The translations under genes and the position numbers were made by a program. This document shows, piece by piece, positions 9,141 to 19,633 of a stretch of DNA of 64,000 nucleotides (the first letter of the stretch is position 1; each line of letters starts with the position of its first letter). The stretch spans positions 124,001 to 188,000 of the forward strand of contig NZ_VWRQ01000002.1 of assembly GCF_008635795.1 (NCBI RefSeq). The letters run 5' to 3'. The DNA is from Paenibacillus tepidiphilus. GTDB taxonomy: Bacteria > Bacillota > Bacilli > Paenibacillales > Paenibacillaceae. The notes beneath the pieces were generated by a model. It was not told the DNA's origin and ran no database searches. It was given only the letters and a program-made list of their open reading frames with translations.

Positions 9141-10658
9141 TTAGTTGCGTGTCAATGACCAGTCGTCTACACGCAGCCAGTTCCCCGCGTTGGCTACGCT
9201 GTATACGCCAATTTGTGCCGATCCGTTCGTCACCGCAATATTAGGGATCGTAATCTCCGTCCAGTTGCTCATTGAATAGTTGATGGCCGCATTCTTCTCG
9301 GTGCCTCCGTAATTCTTGACGAAGAGCTGGGCAACGGACTGTCCCCCGCCGCTCTTGACCCATGCCTTCAGCGTATACGTTCCATTGGGCAGCCCGGTCA
9401 CATTCTGATACATGCTGGCGCTGTAAGCGGTGTCACTATACTGTGTCATGGCATACCGGCCTGTGCGTCCGGGTGAGATGTTGGAATTGGGATCAACGGA
9501 ACGTTCTTCCAGTTGGACCAGCCGGTGAGTGTGCTGAGGGTGATCCGGTCCGCTTCATAGCTGGGATTCATGACATAGTTGTTCCCGGCGGCAACGCTCC
9601 ACGTACCGGCAGCCGCGTCCAGGTTGAACTTGCTCAAGGAGTTAAATACCGGCTCCGTCCCATTGAACGACAGCGGCGTCCACTGGTTATACCCTAAGCC
9701 ATTGCCGGCAAAATCGCTCCAGCGGTCCCCGGCGAACAGAATCGTCGTTCCCGCACTCCCCTGTACAGGAACGAAGAATCCGGTCTGGCGAGACATGAGA
9801 GTAGTCTTTCTCCGAACCGGCCATAATGGATTCTGCCGAGTACGGCCCTTTAATATTCGTAGACGAAATCACATAGGCATGTGAGGCATTCCAGCCGTGC
9901 AAGTCGGAGGATGCGATATAATATCTGCCGTTGTATTTGAACATGGCATTGCCTTCGCGCCCGCCTATAGTACTGCGGTACACCTCGGTTGCGGGCTCGA
10001 TATTCAGATAGTCCGAAGCGCGCAGGTCCGATACATAGGTCCGGTTTCTTCCGCTTGTATTGCTGAAGATCAGGTAAGCTTTGCCGTTATCGTCAACAAA
10101 CGTAGACTGATCCCCCGACATATTATTGACTACGTTCGCTATTGAAGTCTGAACGTGGTGGAAGGCGAAGGTGCCCGTCGGCGTGCTGCTGGTGGCGAAG
10201 GCCACTCCGCTGCCTGCAGGGCCGATATATTGCGTCACCAAGACGTAGGTTTTCGTATTGGTGTTATAGACAACACCGAGGCGGCCCAGCCAATCGGGGT
10301 CCCAGGTTGTCCCTTCTGCTCCGGCTGTGATGACATTCCCCTGAAACGTCCAGTTCACCAGGTCGGTCGAAGAATAGCAGGTAACCGCTGCAAAGCTTGT
10401 ATCACTGTTCTTCGAGCTGGGGTTATTGTAATACGTAACGGCCCCATTGTATTTGACGCCGTACCAATAGTACGTATTGCCGACCTTGAGTATGTTGCCG
10501 CCCTGGGAATAAATCGGATTGCCGGAGGTATCCTTCCAGAACACATCGTTGGTAATGGTACCGCTTGCAGCTTGGGCCGGAGCCGGCCCGTAAACAGCCG
10601 CCGTAATCATCATAATCAGCACATAATAAAGCGCAGTGAACCATTTGCTTCTCCTCAT
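9141..10658 (-). pseudogene. Secreted GH43-type glycosidase with carbohydrate-binding tail, two frameshifts
   Basis: The N-terminal 300 residues carry a signal peptide (ALYYVLIMMITAAVYGPAPAQAA) and a five-bladed propeller fold of the GH43 type (FWKDTSGNPIYSQGG, YYWYGVKY, CYSSTDLVNWTFQG, STFVDDNGKAYLIF). Near 9800 the frame shifts: after EKDYSHVS the sequence continues in another frame as RQTGFFVPVQGSAGTT. Near 9490 it shifts again: after SNWKNVP it continues as DPNSNISPGRTGRYAM. The last 100 residues look like a beta-sandwich carbohydrate-binding module (NGTYTLKAWVKSGGG, LRVDDWSL). All three pieces are collinear, so this was one secreted enzyme of about 500 residues. Either the gene is dead or the assembly has two errors. 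It sits at the upstream edge of the sugar operon. Confidence 0.85.
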
Positions 10659-10989
10659 CTTTCGCACCCTCTCCTCAACATGGAATCAGACCATCGCCGG
10701 AGATTACAGTCCGGCCCGCATCGCCCCTCCCTGCAGCTGTATTGAACCGCGATCAGATTATATCGAGTGGCGGGATTGCATAATAGATGGTAAATCTGCG
10801 ATTTCCTTATATAAGTTAAGGTTTGGGGGTGTTTGGAGGGCAAAGAATGCTATATTAGTCCACTCCATTGAATTACAATGACCACAACAAACAGCAGCCG
10901 ATCTTTTAATCGGCTGCTGAGTTGTGATTGTTCAGATTGATTTGGTGTATATTTCATGAAATGAGCCCGGCTTATATCAGTAAGTATTA
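10659..10989. other. Intergenic region, no gene seen apart from a terminator
   Basis: About 330 bases between the GH43 remnant and the KAP NTPase gene. It holds a strong hairpin at 10890-10916 and otherwise no convincing coding frame. Confidence 0.5.
10876..10935 (-). terminator. Terminator of the KAP NTPase gene
   Basis: CAGCAGCCGAT and ATCGGCTGCTG form a perfect 11-bp stem with a short A/T loop, followed on the minus strand by TTTGTTGTGG. The hairpin and its flanks resemble the terminator at 14024-14065 on the other side of the KAP gene, so the pair may be an imperfect direct repeat. Confidence 0.75.
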
Positions 10990-13884
10990 TTACATACGAT
11001 CCAAACGATCGGTTATAATCCATACTCGCAGGTCGATCGAGACCCAAAACTCTTCATCTATGCCCTGAACCGGCTTCAAGGTAATGAGCTTCGACCACAC
11101 TTGATGAATTCGCTCTACCTCTGTTTCCGTAAGACGCTGCGTTTCTAACCATTCTATGATCTGAACAAATTGATTACAAAGATTAGAACTAATCATCAAT
11201 TCCGGCTCATCAAGCATGTCATTCAGCTTACCCAATGAAATCCATGCTTCATCTCTAGAGTACATGTACCAATCAGTCTGAGAACGCCCTTGGCCTACAC
11301 GGTTGACTTCTTCCTCTAATTCCTCTAAATCACGCAGTTTTTCAATTAGGTATTCAAAGCGTTCACTATAATATCTTATGGCCCCTTTATAAGGCGCACT
11401 ATGTTGTATAGTGTCCCCCTCTCTCTTTAGTGAATTCGTTACATCTTCTAGCCAGTGCGCGAAGACCACCGATGCCTGACCCTTCTCTTTATCAAAGAAG
11501 TTGGCGTTAGAGATATCCTGCCCACTCATCATATCTTTCAGACTGTTCCATTGATCCGTCATGTTCTTAATACTATTCTCGGTGATTTGGGAGTTGCGGT
11601 AAGTCTGCAAAAGGTAGAGCTTGCCGAAAGGAACAGCAAACTCACGTGCAAAAGCATCCTTGAGCAAATTGATTTGCCCCTGCACCCATTTTTTCACCTT
11701 AAGATTGTCAAATTCCGGCTGCTGTTGCCGGAGGTATTCAAGTATTTTTGGGAAAAAGCTTGACCTGATCAACTTGGAGCTATCAATCTCCTCCACAATC
11801 ACCCAAATTTCCGAAAATTGAATACCACTGTCCATTAATGCAATCAAGAAATTGTCCATTCGCTCCTGAAACTTGTTTCCAGAGCTATACTTATTCAACA
11901 AGTCAGCATACTCTCGTATACGTTCTTTAGGCATTGGACTTAAATTTAGGCGCCTGTCGTCGATCTCTGCTAAATTCTTTTCAACACGCGTTTTGAGAGT
12001 ATCAAGGAACATCGCATCGTTAGTCCTTGAGAATATAAGTGCATCCATAAAACTCATCTTTGCATCGGCATGTAGCAGCATCCTTTCATTTGAAGACATA
12101 ATGTTCAGATAATCAGCAAATATACAGCGTATCATTGGATGGGTAAGCTTTCGTATGAAGTCGGATGATTTTTTCCCCATTACCCATTCAGTATATTGGG
12201 GTTCGTACCAAGTTTTGAGCAAGGCCACCTGAATGACCACCATATGTAAATCCAAAAAATTCCAGTTATTTTCCATCTTCTCCGACATGTTAAGCTTCTC
12301 GATCAAATCATCACTGTATTCCAGTAACTCAATACAAGTACGAACCATCCGTTTGACCTTTCGCGCATTCAAGAGCCTTTGATTAAATTCAGCATGCGCC
12401 TGCTCTAACTCGCTCGTCTCTGCAACTAGATTCTTGTGCCTCTTGCTTTCCAATTCTTCATTAGACTTGACCTGCTCAATTTCATGTTTTTTTTTTGCCA
12501 GTATTATCTCTACCCGGCCTCTGATTTGGCTCACTTCATTTACGATATCATTGGCCATGGATTGGGCATGTTGTTGCGTAACGCTATGCTTCAGCGATTC
12601 CGTTCTCTGTTGACGTCCAAAGTAGAACTGGATCATCTCCTCGAACGGCACCACATCCAAATCGAAGCGATTCTGCAGGAATTTCTCCAAATATTCCGAA
12701 GAGCTATTCTCCGTTGTTTTACTATAGTCCATGAGGAACACTACAGCACATCCTCGAAAATCAGCTATCTCCTTAATAAAAATCAGGGTTTCTTTTGGCT
12801 GATCGAGTCTGTCCATATCATCGACGATGATGTAAAGCTTCTTCTTGCTCGGTTGATGATTTCCACTATTGATTTTTTCTAACATCATCAAGATATCCTC
12901 TTCAAATCGTCGCTTCGTCTCCCGGTAATCCAAAGGCTCACTCTTGCTGCTCCACATTAGCAAATCCGGCAATGCCGCGACCTTAGAGTCGCCTACGAAT
13001 TTCATGACGACATCCATGTAGGCTTGAAATGAACTCCCCTTTCCGGTAAAGATCCCGTTCTTGTCCAAAATGTCCTTCAGTCTCCCAAAGAAATAATCCA
13101 CCAGTCTTTCTCGATTATCCATGACCAAAGGTTGAATAAAGATAATGTACGCTCCTTGGTCCTCTTTAATAAGAGGCAAGATGAAACTCGTCTTGCCTTC
13201 ACCCCATGGTGCACAAATGGCGGTCGCGAAGGGTTCATCCGAATCCTGCGACTTTAGGAGTTGAAGAAATCGCGCATACTCCCGCTGTCTAGAGGGGAAA
13301 AGGTCATCTTTTCTAACAACAGGTTGGTCCGATAAGATGTCCGGGAATCCCAATTCCCCTTCTTTTCTTTTTGCGTTCCGTAAGTGCCAGAATAAAATAT
13401 AAAAAGATACCAGGATCCCTTGAGTTGTCCATACGAAGTGAACGGCCCATCCTAATGAGAGCGCACTTAACACGATTAATTGCATTATAGTACCGAAGAA
13501 CACCACGATTTTATATCTCGACTTGAAATACAGCCACAGGTCACGTATGAACATAGCCAAAAAGATGAGAATCATTAACGGGATAGTCCATCTTGCGCTT
13601 TGCATAAACCCATCGAACTTGCTGATCAAGCTAAAGACATAACCTAACCCTATAGTAAGAATTAGACTGAATCCTCCATCGGACCAGGCCTTACGCTCGA
13701 TCTGATTTAAACCTCTTCTTCTCATCCACCCTAGCAATAATGAAACGGCTATAATGATAGCAATGAGAAACCAAAACCTGTTCTCATGATAAAAAAGATT
13801 TAAATTTACAAGTTTAGATCCCATCTCCTTCACACCATAGTCGATCCATTTACTGATTCTTTGTTCAACATCGTGTAAAAACAT
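10990..13884 (-). CDS. Membrane-anchored KAP-family P-loop NTPase
   Basis: Large protein of 964 residues. The first 200 residues hold four to five membrane segments (FWFLIAIIIAVSLLLGW, GFSLILTIGLGYVFSLIS, WTIPLMILIFLAMFI, IVVFFGTIMQLIVLSALSL). A KAP-type NTPase domain follows, with Walker A in APWGEGKTSF and Walker B in LYIIVDDMDRLDQP. Long charged helices and probable coiled coil (KKKHEIEQVKSNEELESKRHK) occupy the middle, and the C-terminal half is helical without a recognised domain. KAP NTPases are scattered among bacteria, often with internal membrane segments, and several act in antiphage defence; that role is inference here. The start ATG at 13884 has GGGGGA six bases upstream. It stands alone between two similar terminators and is more AT-rich than its neighbours, which suggests acquisition. 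Confidence 0.8.
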   Translation of the reverse strand: MFLHDVEQRISKWIDYGVKEMGSKLVNLNLFYHENRFWFLIAIIIAVSLLLGWMRRRGLNQIERKAWSDGGFSLILTIGLGYVFSLISKFDGFMQSARWTIPLMILIFLAMFIRDLWLYFKSRYKIVVFFGTIMQLIVLSALSLGWAVHFVWTTQGILVSFYILFWHLRNAKRKEGELGFPDILSDQPVVRKDDLFPSRQREYARFLQLLKSQDSDEPFATAICAPWGEGKTSFILPLIKEDQGAYIIFIQPLVMDNRERLVDYFFGRLKDILDKNGIFTGKGSSFQAYMDVVMKFVGDSKVAALPDLLMWSSKSEPLDYRETKRRFEEDILMMLEKINSGNHQPSKKKLYIIVDDMDRLDQPKETLIFIKEIADFRGCAVVFLMDYSKTTENSSSEYLEKFLQNRFDLDVVPFEEMIQFYFGRQQRTESLKHSVTQQHAQSMANDIVNEVSQIRGRVEIILAKKKHEIEQVKSNEELESKRHKNLVAETSELEQAHAEFNQRLLNARKVKRMVRTCIELLEYSDDLIEKLNMSEKMENNWNFLDLHMVVIQVALLKTWYEPQYTEWVMGKKSSDFIRKLTHPMIRCIFADYLNIMSSNERMLLHADAKMSFMDALIFSRTNDAMFLDTLKTRVEKNLAEIDDRRLNLSPMPKERIREYADLLNKYSSGNKFQERMDNFLIALMDSGIQFSEIWVIVEEIDSSKLIRSSFFPKILEYLRQQQPEFDNLKVKKWVQGQINLLKDAFAREFAVPFGKLYLLQTYRNSQITENSIKNMTDQWNSLKDMMSGQDISNANFFDKEKGQASVVFAHWLEDVTNSLKREGDTIQHSAPYKGAIRYYSERFEYLIEKLRDLEELEEEVNRVGQGRSQTDWYMYSRDEAWISLGKLNDMLDEPELMISSNLCNQFVQIIEWLETQRLTETEVERIHQVWSKLITLKPVQGIDEEFWVSIDLRVWIITDRLDRM

Positions 13885-14023
13885 TATTTATCCCCCTAAT
13901 AGACTTCTGCACAGTTGCAGCAGTCTTGCTTATACCAGATACACATATTTATTTTAGTACAAAGGATATAGTTTACAGTAGCTCTAATATCATAGTTAGG
14001 AGGGAATTGAGCTAATCTGCCCG

Positions 14024-14065
14024 CAACAAAAAACAGCCGATTTATGAACCGGCTGCCAAGTTGTG
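14024..14065 (-). terminator. Terminator of the rarD-like gene
   Basis: On the minus strand CAGCCGG and the later CGGCTG form a hairpin followed by TTTTTTGTTG. It lies about 75 bases past the stop of the transporter gene and resembles the terminator at 10876-10935. Confidence 0.7.
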
Positions 14066-14138
14066 AATATTTTTGTTACTAATATCCATCTATTTCAGTT
14101 TCAACGGGCTACCATCATTCAAGCCCAACCACTAAGCA

Positions 14139-15017
14139 CTAATTCGCCTTCGCGAGCTTGGCGCCCCGAATCGATGACGTAGCGTAGACGACGAGCGCCG
14201 TCCAGATGAGCGCAAAGCCGGTAAGCAGCACCGGGGAGACCGATTCCTTAAACACAAATACGCTCAGTACCAGCATGATTGTCGGCCCGATGTACTGGAC
14301 GAAGCCGAGCGTGGACAGCGGCATCCGGGCAGCCGCCCGCGCAAAGAACAGCAGCGGCAGGGCCGTAACTACGCCGGAGAGCAGCAGCCCGATCAGCATG
14401 GACGGAGATAACGTCCATGCCGTCGACTCTCCTGTGGCCGCCAGATAGATCCAGTAGCCGAGCGCGATGGGGAGAACCACCGCCGTCTCCGATAGCAGGC
14501 CTACAGAAGCGTCCTGCACCATTTTCTTCTTGGCCAGGCCGTACAGGCCGAACGTCGTGGCGAGCGAGATCGAGATCCACGGGAAGCGCCCGTAGTCGAT
14601 GGCGATGATGAGCACCGCGGCGCTGGCGATGGCAATCGCGAGCCACTGGCCGTGGTTCGGCTTCTCATGCAGGAAGACGACCGCCAGCAACACATTCAGC
14701 AGCGGATTCAGATAGTAGCCGATGCTTGTCTCGACCACATGCCCGTTGTTGACGGCCCAGATGAAGATGAGCCAATTCGCAGCGATCAGCAGACCGCTGG
14801 CAGCGAGCGACAGCAGCTGTGAGCGGCTGGCGGCAATCCGCTTCATATCCCCCCACCGGCGCTGAACGGCAACGAGAATCCCCATGAAGACGAACGACCA
14901 GACCACCCGGTGCGACAGAATCTCACCTGCCGGCACATCATTGAACAGCTTCCAATACAGCGGGAGAACCCCCCACATGATATACGCAATAATAGCGTTG
15001 ACCAACCCGTTGTTCAT
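14139..15017 (-). CDS. rarD: EamA-family transporter RarD
   Basis: Inner-membrane protein of about 292 residues with ten predicted membrane helices and the two EamA repeats of the drug/metabolite transporter superfamily. The opening NGLVNAIIAYIMWGVLPLYWK and the motifs ILSHRVVWSF and ETSIGYYLNPLLNV are typical of RarD. The start ATG at 15017 follows AGGGGAA; a longer frame opens at 15038. The substrate is unknown; chloramphenicol sensitivity was the original E. coli phenotype. It appears to be a single-gene unit. Confidence 0.9.
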   Translation of the reverse strand: MNNGLVNAIIAYIMWGVLPLYWKLFNDVPAGEILSHRVVWSFVFMGILVAVQRRWGDMKRIAASRSQLLSLAASGLLIAANWLIFIWAVNNGHVVETSIGYYLNPLLNVLLAVVFLHEKPNHGQWLAIAIASAAVLIIAIDYGRFPWISISLATTFGLYGLAKKKMVQDASVGLLSETAVVLPIALGYWIYLAATGESTAWTLSPSMLIGLLLSGVVTALPLLFFARAAARMPLSTLGFVQYIGPTIMLVLSVFVFKESVSPVLLTGFALIWTALVVYATSSIRGAKLAKAN

Positions 15018-15106
15018 TTTCAATTCCCCTCTACTCAACTCTATAACTGAACGGATTATACGCCTCGATCCGGGTTAAGTAAAGGACAAAAGACCTTAGG
15101 TATGTA

Positions 15107-15700
15107 TTAACCGGGGAACTCCTCCATAATTTCTGCCACTTCAATTCTTCCGTTGATCAACAGCTCGGGAAGCTCGTTATGAATATTGCCCTGCCAATAT
15201 TCTCTGGCTTGCTCGATTTTTCGGGAGAAAGGAACTCCGTCTTCCTTGGGCAAAAGACTGCCGTCACCTTCAAAGATAGCCCCGGTAACCCGAAGCTTCA
15301 CGAGCTGCAGAACCCGCCGATGGTAGGAATCAAATATGTCTTTCCATCTCAGAGCGTCCTGGTAGCTTTTCGCAGCATATAAGCACGACAATCGTGAAGG
15401 GTATTCAGGATACTCCTGCAGTCTGACCATTTCCACGATGACTTCCCTGATGGCTCTGATGGTTTGCCCCACATATTTAGCGGCTACCTCTGCATTCTCT
15501 TTGTCCAGCTGCAGGCCATCAGCCGTATAGTGGCCTTCCATGATTCGGATAAAATCCTCGCCCTTGGAATTAAGCCGTTCCTTCTCAAAGAAGAAGTGAT
15601 ACAAGGAATTCTTTTGATTGCTGTCAAAGCTGATGATTTGGCCTAAGGCCATCTTCTTCCCGGTTACAAGGTGGTACACAACCCTCTCTCTTTCTTGCAT
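15107..15700 (-). CDS. DUF2441-like protein
   Basis: Soluble protein of about 197 residues with a conserved opening ([18 protein letters not shown]) that resembles the DUF2441 family; function unknown. It is rich in charged helices and has no signal peptide or membrane segment. The start ATG at 15700 has a strong GGGGG site; a longer frame reaches into the upstream gene and is unlikely. It follows the serine hydrolase gene by 19 bases, so they are probably cotranscribed. Confidence 0.7.
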   Translation of the reverse strand: MQERERVVYHLVTGKKMALGQIISFDSNQKNSLYHFFFEKERLNSKGEDFIRIMEGHYTADGLQLDKENAEVAAKYVGQTIRAIREVIVEMVRLQEYPEYPSRLSCLYAAKSYQDALRWKDIFDSYHRRVLQLVKLRVTGAIFEGDGSLLPKEDGVPFSRKIEQAREYWQGNIHNELPELLINGRIEVAEIMEEFPG

Positions 15701-15719
15701 AATCTGCCCCCTATCAACA

Positions 15720-17891
15720 TTACTGTACGGAAATCTCGAACTTCGTGCCGGCATCCCCGGCGAAAACAATCGTTCCCCCCAAGGGCAGTACGACCTCATC
15801 CTTGCCTCCGATAACACTGAAGTAGAGGCATGTTCCCTTCTTATTATACACGGCGAAGGAAGCGCTCGGCGGCATGCTCACCTTAAGTACCTTACCCCCG
15901 TCTTTATCGCTTATCGTATACCAACTGGCATATCCGCTGGGCGGAATCGTAACGGTTGACTGCTTAGCAAAATTGTAAGGATTCACGGCGTCCTCGTTCA
16001 CCAGGAGGACGCCACCCGTCTCCAGGTACTCCACGCCGTCTTGTGTGAAGAACGTAAGTCCCATAAGATCCCGCCCGTTCATCCCCGGAATTTGCAATTC
16101 GGAGACGGCCGTATTCGGGCCGGTTATCCGCTTATCGAGCACGTACCCCGGCAATTGCTTCGACACATTAAATAGGCTCGACGGCGACATCAAATAAACG
16201 AGCGACGTATACTTCTGATTCAGCAGATAATACCTCTTTCCATCGCGCTTAATCCATGCCTCTATTGTCTCTGCCGGAAGCTCCTGAGGCTGGAGCTTCT
16301 CGGCGTTGTACATGGATATAGCCGTTTGCCCAAGACCTGGCACTGTAATATATTGACGAAACCATACGTAGGTACGGCCGTTCTCCTCCGTCACGAAGCT
16401 GATCATTACATTTCCATCCGAACTATGGAACATACCGTCCGCTGAATATTCGAAGCTCTGAGCCGGATGATCAGGCGACTGCTCCGAAGTGATAGACATG
16501 ATGCCGCCTTCGGCAATATTGATGTTCATCGTCGTACCGCTTGCGCCATAAATTCCTGAATACTGCAGCACGGACTCCGGCATTTCCGCCTTTACCGGCG
16601 CACCGTACGATTTCTCAGACTTGAATTCAGCAATGGTCGCTTTCTCCTTCAGCGCCTGAAGCAGGATTTCGTTCGCCAGAAGCTGATCGTATGTGCTGCT
16701 CCCGCCGGAAGTGACAACAGCTGCCGCCATGTCCTGTCCGGGAAGAACAACGAGCGACGCGTGATAGAGAGTCGTGTCCCCGCCTTTGGTCAACGCCTTC
16801 ATTCCGTATTCGCTGAAGGGATACAGATGGACGCTGTCCCAGCCTAGACCGTATCCCACTGAGTTGTCCGCATCGTTAGGCCACAAAGCTGTCCTATACT
16901 CCTCCTGAGCGGTAGCGGCAGCTGATTTACCAGACAAGACTTCCTCCGCTCCCTCCATGAAAACCTGCGAGAACCGGGCCAAATCTTCGGCCGTGGAATA
17001 GATACCTCCAGCTCCGATCACGTTGATCGTCTCGCCCGGAAGTTGTCCTGTATAGGTAGGATAATAGAGTCCCGCCATCTTCGCCGGGTCCGGAGAATCG
17101 AGCGGCGTCTTCGTATTCTTCATACCCAGAGGCTCCGTAATATATTGATGAATATAAGTGGTGAAATCCAGACCACTGACCTGCTCAACCAGAATCTCGG
17201 CCAGCGTAAATCCGTCATTACAGTAAACGGAATAAGCCCCCGGGTCCGCTTTCAAGGTCTGACCGGACAGCTGCATCAGCAGTGTGTCGTGGTCATAAGT
17301 ATCGTTATCTTCAAATAGATAGGCGTTCGTAAACGAGGATCCCTTCAGCCCGGAGGAATGATTGAGCAGCATACGCGGCGTAATCTGCCTGTAACGTTCA
17401 TCCTTCATCGTAAACCCGGGGATATACTGGACGACCGGGGTATCGAGAGCGATTTTCCCTTGATCGGCCAACTGCATCACGGCAACCGTTGTAAACATTT
17501 TACTCGTCGAGCCGATCCCGTACAGCGTGTCTTTCGTGAGCGGCCTCTGTCCCTGCTCATCATTCTTGCCGGATTGCCCGGATACGGTGATGCGGCCATG
17601 ATCGATAAGGGCGTATTGCACGCTGTTCGTATCGTAAGTTGTCGTGAGCAGATCGGCTTTCACCTTTGCAGCGTACTTGGTTAATTCGTATGTAATTTCA
17701 GCCTCGTTCGCAGGCGGGTCCACTTCCGCCGTGGACACGGTTACCGGAGCAGCACTTGACTCGATCACCTCGGAGGTATTCAGTGCCTCTGCTATATTCT
17801 GCAGCTCAGCCACTGATGTGTTGTCATCACAGCCTGTTAGCAGCAGGCACATAATGAGCAATGCCAGGATGATCCGCCTCATTGTTACCAT
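15720..17891 (-). CDS. Lipoprotein serine hydrolase, class C beta-lactamase fold
   Basis: Extracellular lipid-anchored protein of about 723 residues. The lipobox is LLLTGC at the end of a hydrophobic N-terminus. The first 400 residues are a beta-lactamase/transpeptidase-like domain with SxxK as GIGSTSKMF, YxN as VYCNDG and a Lys-Gly-Gly motif (LTKGGDTT). The remaining 300 residues are beta-rich and have no name I can give. Such proteins are usually D-aminopeptidases, esterases or PBP4*-type peptidases rather than drug-hydrolysing enzymes. The start at 17891 follows GGAGGG by nine bases. It lies downstream of a GntR regulator and a broken membrane gene, in the same direction. Confidence 0.85.
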   Translation of the reverse strand: MVTMRRIILALLIMCLLLTGCDDNTSVAELQNIAEALNTSEVIESSAAPVTVSTAEVDPPANEAEITYELTKYAAKVKADLLTTTYDTNSVQYALIDHGRITVSGQSGKNDEQGQRPLTKDTLYGIGSTSKMFTTVAVMQLADQGKIALDTPVVQYIPGFTMKDERYRQITPRMLLNHSSGLKGSSFTNAYLFEDNDTYDHDTLLMQLSGQTLKADPGAYSVYCNDGFTLAEILVEQVSGLDFTTYIHQYITEPLGMKNTKTPLDSPDPAKMAGLYYPTYTGQLPGETINVIGAGGIYSTAEDLARFSQVFMEGAEEVLSGKSAAATAQEEYRTALWPNDADNSVGYGLGWDSVHLYPFSEYGMKALTKGGDTTLYHASLVVLPGQDMAAAVVTSGGSSTYDQLLANEILLQALKEKATIAEFKSEKSYGAPVKAEMPESVLQYSGIYGASGTTMNINIAEGGIMSITSEQSPDHPAQSFEYSADGMFHSSDGNVMISFVTEENGRTYVWFRQYITVPGLGQTAISMYNAEKLQPQELPAETIEAWIKRDGKRYYLLNQKYTSLVYLMSPSSLFNVSKQLPGYVLDKRITGPNTAVSELQIPGMNGRDLMGLTFFTQDGVEYLETGGVLLVNEDAVNPYNFAKQSTVTIPPSGYASWYTISDKDGGKVLKVSMPPSASFAVYNKKGTCLYFSVIGGKDEVVLPLGGTIVFAGDAGTKFEISVQ

Positions 17892-17920
17892 TTGAAGACT
17901 CCCTCCAGCTATCACCTTAT

Positions 17921-18994
17921 TTATAGGATAGGCCAAATCAAGATAAGCTCGATGACCGGAATGGCTAACGTCGCGGCGATGATGATTTTACCCTGCGGAT
18001 TGGCCATATTGATCATCCAGCCGAAACCGTTAATGTTCGGAACGATCAACGCCGGATCTTCAGGATTCACGTAAATGCTGCCAAGCCACTTCCAGTGCCT
18101 TTCCTCCATCGACGGAACGTCCTTTAGCTGATCAACACCTTTGAGTCGAAGATAAAGCATAACGCAGATCAGTGCCAGGAGAAGTGCTACGCAGAGCAAC
18201 ATGCCGGAGAGAATGAGCAGCTCTCCCTTCCAACCGTACAACGCTATGGCTTGCGCCACTCCATAGAATATAACCATGAGGAGCGAAGCGCCCCAAGCGA
18301 ATATCGAATGGATTCTCTTGTGCTTGAACTGCTTCTGCAGCGAGCCTTCCCGGTCCTGGGGGTCCAGCGATGTCCTGGCGCGGCTGATCAGCACATGATA
18401 GCAGAAGAAAACGGTGATATTTAGCGCTTGCACCATGTTCAGTAGGAACACGACCTACACCGATTTGGTAAAGTGAAAATTGCCGAGAATCAACCATTGC
18501 GGAATCGTATCCCACCTCGCAATAGCAAAGAAGATGCATAGCACCATTACTGCGGCATTGGCCGAATACCACCACGGGCTTAGCACCGGTCTATGCATCC
18601 GCCTTGCCGCAAGGCTTGCTGCGCGCTTCGTCTGCACAATAACCTCCCAGCCTCTGGCTGCCTTGAGGCGCTGCGCGGACCTCCGGCTGATCCATATGGC
18701 GAAGATTGACACAGTAATTGCAAGCAGGATGGCTGCCGTCCAGATCAGGAGCCCCTGCGCCGGTCGATAACGCAACCACAACCAGCAAGCCCCCCCGCCG
18801 ATGACGACGGCACAACTGGCGGTGAACAAAGTGTAATTCCGGCGAATGGCTCGGACGGCAGAGTCCTGCAGAGCCTCCGCGGGCAGCACAATGCCGAGCA
18901 GCACGGTCTTAAGTCCGAGATAGGACTGTAAGCTAAGCATCAGCGCAATCATCAAATATATGCTGGATATCCCAATTACCGTTCCTTGTACCAA
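17921..18994 (-). pseudogene. DUF1648/DUF5808-type membrane protein with internal amber codon
   Basis: Two adjacent open frames are in the same frame and separated by a single TAG at 18455-18457. The first 179 residues hold several membrane segments and end in ARWDTIPQWL and NFHFTKSV, a DUF1648-like motif. After the TAG come VVFLLNMVQALNITVFF, two more membrane segments and a C-terminal DUF5808-like motif (SIYVNPEDPALIVP). The family is normally one continuous protein of about 350 residues, so the stop probably replaced a Trp or Gln codon. The start is TTG at 18994 with GGGAGGGG, two bases after the GntR gene. GntR genes next to such proteins are common in Bacillales. Readthrough or a sequencing error is possible. 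Confidence 0.8.
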
Positions 18995-18996
18995 CG

Positions 18997-19392
18997 TTAT
19001 CCCCTCCCGCGATTCGCAATCATCTCTCGGTACACCGCTCGGCTCTCCTGCGCGAATACCTCTTCCGCCATGCCCCGTACCGCTGCTGCCGCCGCAAGCG
19101 AACGCAGCTGCCGCCGGAGCTTCTCCTCGAACGCTTCCGTCACGCCGGGCATCCCGTCCGGCTGAACGATCACGCCCTTCTTGCGGTGCACTTGAAGCAA
19201 GCCCTCCTGCTTGAGCAAATTGTAGGCTTTGTTAACCGTATGGAGGTTGATACCGAGGTCCTCCGCCAAGCTCCGGATCGATGGAAGCGGGTCCCCCGGC
19301 TGCAAGACGCCGGAAGCGATCCCTTCGACAATCTGGTCAACCAGTTGTGTATAAATCGGCGTTTCCGATTGCAGATCGAGCTCTATGAACAC
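18997..19392 (-). CDS. GntR-family regulator, YtrA-like
   Basis: Short transcription regulator of about 131 residues. The N-terminal winged helix-turn-helix is clear (PIYTQLVDQIVEGI, LPSIRSLAEDLGINLHTV, YNLLKQEGLLQVHRKKG). The effector part is only about 50 residues, as in the YtrA subfamily. The start is GTG at 19392 with AAGGAGGG upstream. It is the first gene of a unit with the membrane protein and probably the lipoprotein hydrolase, and likely represses its own operon through the palindrome at 19461. Confidence 0.88.
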   Translation of the reverse strand: MFIELDLQSETPIYTQLVDQIVEGIASGVLQPGDPLPSIRSLAEDLGINLHTVNKAYNLLKQEGLLQVHRKKGVIVQPDGMPGVTEAFEEKLRRQLRSLAAAAAVRGMAEEVFAQESRAVYREMIANRGRG

Positions 19393-19460
19393 CCTGATCC
19401 CTCCTTCTGGCCGCAGCTGCGCTCCGGCGTTCCATAGCAAACCAACCCCTTCGTTTGTTT

Positions 19461-19479
19461 GTTATATTACATATATAAC
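19461..19479. promoter_or_regulatory. Candidate GntR operator
   Basis: GTTATAT and ATATAAC flank a five-base centre, giving a perfect dyad of the GT..TA..AC kind seen for GntR-family operators. It lies about 70 bases upstream of the GntR start in an AT-rich promoter region. Confidence 0.5.
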
Positions 19480-19633
19480 ACAGATAACAATACAACTCAA
19501 GCTCAGGTTGAAAATAATTCCATATGATCATTGGCTATAGCACTAACCACCCCTGCCGTAACTGCAACAAAGACAGTTAATCGCGTTTGGGTTTATATTG
19601 TATATAAGAAAAGAAATGGAGGGACGATTGGGG

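Noticed and set aside
15720..17891. Beta-lactamase resistance gene
   Set aside because: The class C fold motifs are present, but the length, lipoprotein anchor and long C-terminal region fit a serine hydrolase or peptidase rather than an AmpC enzyme.
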